NCBI GenBank assembly: GCA_945887955.1
Contig: CAMCZO010000009.1
Coordinates: forward strand, 1-45,371
Direction of reading: 5' to 3'
DNA from: Chitinophaga pinensis
Lineage (GTDB): Bacteria; Bacteroidota; Bacteroidia; B-17B0; Aurantibacillaceae
DNA: 45,371 bases
Part shown: one piece after another, positions 43,762-45,371 of the stretch
Position numbering within the stretch: position 1 is the first letter of the stretch
How the letters are laid out: each line of letters starts with the position of its first letter
Program-made: the position numbers and the translations under genes
Notes under the pieces: generated by a model
What the model saw: the letters and a program-made list of their open reading frames with translations, nothing else
Told to the model about the DNA's origin: nothing
Databases searched by the model: none

Positions 43762-45371
43762 TTATCGATACAAGCTCAAATTTCCTTTTGTACTGTATGC
43801 TTCATCATCTTTACCTTTTGCAGTAATAACGTAAAAATACGTTCCTTCAGCAACATCTTTTCCAGTTTGGTTTTTTCCATCCCAAGCAATATTTCCGGTA
43901 TTACTTGTTAACTCATAAACTTTATTACCCCATCTGTCGAATATTAAGGCAGTAATCTCTGTTAAATTAGCAGCAGATAAAAAGAAAATATCATTACTAC
44001 CATCCCCATTTGGAGTAAAAACATTTGGTACTTCTAATTTAGATGGGATATCAACTTTAATTATTTTCTTTGCAATATCTTGACAATTACCTTTACTCAC
44101 AAACAATGAAACAGTATATGTCCCTGGCTGATTATAGGTAACTGATTGAGACAAAATCGAAGAGTTTGTAATATTAGTTGTTCCATTACCAAAATTCCAA
44201 ACAGAGGTTATACTTAAAGAATTAACACTTTTAGAATTATTATATAAGGTAACATTTAATGGGGCAAATCCACTATCATAATTTGCATCTAAAAGGCCCG
44301 TTAAAACTCCATTCACAATACTTACTTCGCCAATACTTGAACAGCCATTAGAGTTATTAGTAACAAAAACTCGATAAATACCCGGAGAATTAACAATCAA
44401 AGTAGAATTAGTTAATACGCCTGTAGTCGCAGTTCCTTGCGTTACAAACCATTGATACTTCCAATCTGAAGTAGGATTGGTATATATTGCATTGATTGTA
44501 TCTGTTTTTTCTCCACAATCTAAAATAAAAGGTGGCGGTGCCGATGGATTATTAACAACCGGATAAATACGATTATCTGCAATGATGGTAGTTCCTGTTG
44601 CAATACATCCATTATTTAAGTTTTTTGCTGTTAATGTATAGGTTCCTGGTATAATTGCTACATAGTTAGATATTAATTGTTCAGGATTTTGTGGTGGTGG
44701 ACCTTCCCATAAATACGCTTGAATAATTTGTGTATTAGGGAAATTAGATGGCGATTGATTGGAACTGGTATTGGTAAGAACTACACTGGCCGTGTTACAA
44801 GCAATCACTGTTGAACTTAAAGATATACCTACTTTTGGTGGAAATATATTTTGATACATCGGAATAATAGTGGAGCTCTTACACGTATTATTATTATCCA
44901 TTACCGTTAGTGTATAATTGGCTACCAATGTATTGGTGGTGTTACTTGTCGTAATTATTGTAATTGGAATACCTTGTAAATTTCCTGGAGCTGTAGGAAA
45001 AGACCAATTGTAACTAACATTTGGCGTTAAACTGGCACCCTCTAATTTTACTGTAGGCGAAGCACAGGTTAAGGTTTGATTTGGAACTATCGCTTCAACA
45101 TTAGGCACAAATGTATTTTGAACTACCGATACTGGCACTTTTGTTCTACAATTTGTTGAATTATCTTGTACCACAATTGTCCAGGTGCCAGGAACTGTTA
45201 CATTAGTAATTGTAGGTACTGCATTTGTTGTGAACAAGGTTGATGAACCTGGAGGTAAAAAAGTATAACTTACTGCCCCTCCAGGAACTGGATTTGTTAC
45301 AGCACCTTGTATATTTATAGTAATTATACTTTTTGTTCCGCAACCTAAAGTAAAGTTTGAAGGGCTATTTA
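43762..45371 (-). CDS. T9SS type B sorting domain protein with PKD/Ig-like repeats, 5' end outside window
   Basis: The frame stays open on the minus strand to the last base of the window, so the TTG at 45237 is not the start and the N-terminus is missing. The visible ~535 residues hold repeated ~85-95-residue beta domains, each with a cysteine pair pattern (C-x-x-x-x-x-P, N-N-T-C / N-N-G-C). A PKD domain follows (F-G-N-G-T-T-N, Q-P-G-T-Y-T-V-S-L). The C-terminal T9SS type B domain has V-F-T-P-N-G-D-G-S-N-D, F-D-R-W-G-N-K-V-Y-E and G-T-Y-F-Y-V-I. It is likely a large surface adhesin or gliding-related protein. It converges with the haem lipoprotein gene across 10 bases. Confidence 0.88.
   Translation of the reverse strand, partial: NSPSNFTLGCGTKSIITINIQGAVTNPVPGGAVSYTFLPPGSSTLFTTNAVPTITNVTVPGTWTIVVQDNSTNCRTKVPVSVVQNTFVPNVEAIVPNQTLTCASPTVKLEGASLTPNVSYNWSFPTAPGNLQGIPITIITTSNTTNTLVANYTLTVMDNNNTCKSSTIIPMYQNIFPPKVGISLSSTVIACNTASVVLTNTSSNQSPSNFPNTQIIQAYLWEGPPPQNPEQLISNYVAIIPGTYTLTAKNLNNGCIATGTTIIADNRIYPVVNNPSAPPPFILDCGEKTDTINAIYTNPTSDWKYQWFVTQGTATTGVLTNSTLIVNSPGIYRVFVTNNSNGCSSIGEVSIVNGVLTGLLDANYDSGFAPLNVTLYNNSKSVNSLSITSVWNFGNGTTNITNSSILSQSVTYNQPGTYTVSLFVSKGNCQDIAKKIIKVDIPSKLEVPNVFTPNGDGSNDIFFLSAANLTEITALIFDRWGNKVYELTSNTGNIAWDGKNQTGKDVAEGTYFYVITAKGKDDEAYSTKGNLSLYR

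Noticed and set aside
45235..45237. TTG as start of the last minus-strand gene
   Set aside because: The same frame continues without a stop to base 45371 with similar repeat-type residues.

Overview
The window is a low-GC chromosomal segment from a member of the Bacteroidota. Three observations support this. Secreted proteins carry C-terminal type IX secretion (T9SS) sorting domains of type A (two genes) and type B (both partial edge genes). Several upstream regions carry the phylum's -7 element TAnnTTTG, twice with a well-spaced TTG. The gene set (DUF6702, small ENKGQI/SBBP proteins, VF530, a one-domain DEAD protein, CarB without its allosteric domain) is typical of the phylum. I cannot name a genus. 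I found no rRNA, tRNA, CRISPR array, intact insertion sequence or prophage.

Layout. 1-8.5 kb: the end of a T9SS type-B protein, ung, a tiny lipoprotein gene, aroC, a DUF6702 gene divergent from an M1 metallopeptidase gene, then a compact dapA / PyrR-like / SpoIIE-phosphatase run. 8.4-16.1 kb: a fumarylacetoacetate-hydrolase-family gene and two large T9SS type-A cargo genes on the minus strand (an SBBP seven-repeat protein and a purple-acid-phosphatase-like protein). Each cargo gene has its own G:U-rich terminator hairpin. They share nearly identical 3' ends and Ig-like modules. Between and upstream of them lie gene relics. 16.6-20.4 kb: a one-polypeptide type IIG restriction-modification enzyme and an L,D-transpeptidase. 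20.5-22.8 kb: a minus-strand operon of an SPFH membrane protein, a 57-residue ribbon-helix-helix protein and a DEAD-box helicase, behind a clear promoter. 22.8-26.8 kb: rluF and an M1 peptidase fused to an Omp85-like beta-barrel.

26.8-35.2 kb: a minus-strand, tightly packed surface-polysaccharide locus (flippase, Wzy-like polymerase, one GT2, two GT4 enzymes, an O-antigen ligase/polymerase-like protein) followed by a FemAB/GNAT-like gene whose conserved N-terminus extends upstream of any canonical start codon. 35.3-45.4 kb: overlapping VF530/rnhA, an orphan OmpR-type regulator coupled to a half DEAD-box protein, paaZ and ridA without the rest of the paa pathway, an RRM RNA-binding protein with its own promoter and terminator, carB without the MGS domain, a haem-binding lipoprotein, and the C-terminal part of another T9SS type-B protein.

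Together: ordinary core metabolism (DNA repair, chorismate, lysine/peptidoglycan precursors, carbamoyl phosphate) is interleaved with cell-surface functions: T9SS cargo, polysaccharide assembly and outer-membrane peptidase. The likeliest novelty is the peptidase-barrel fusion, followed by the regulator/half-helicase pair and the eroded, duplicated coding relics around the phosphatase-like T9SS gene.
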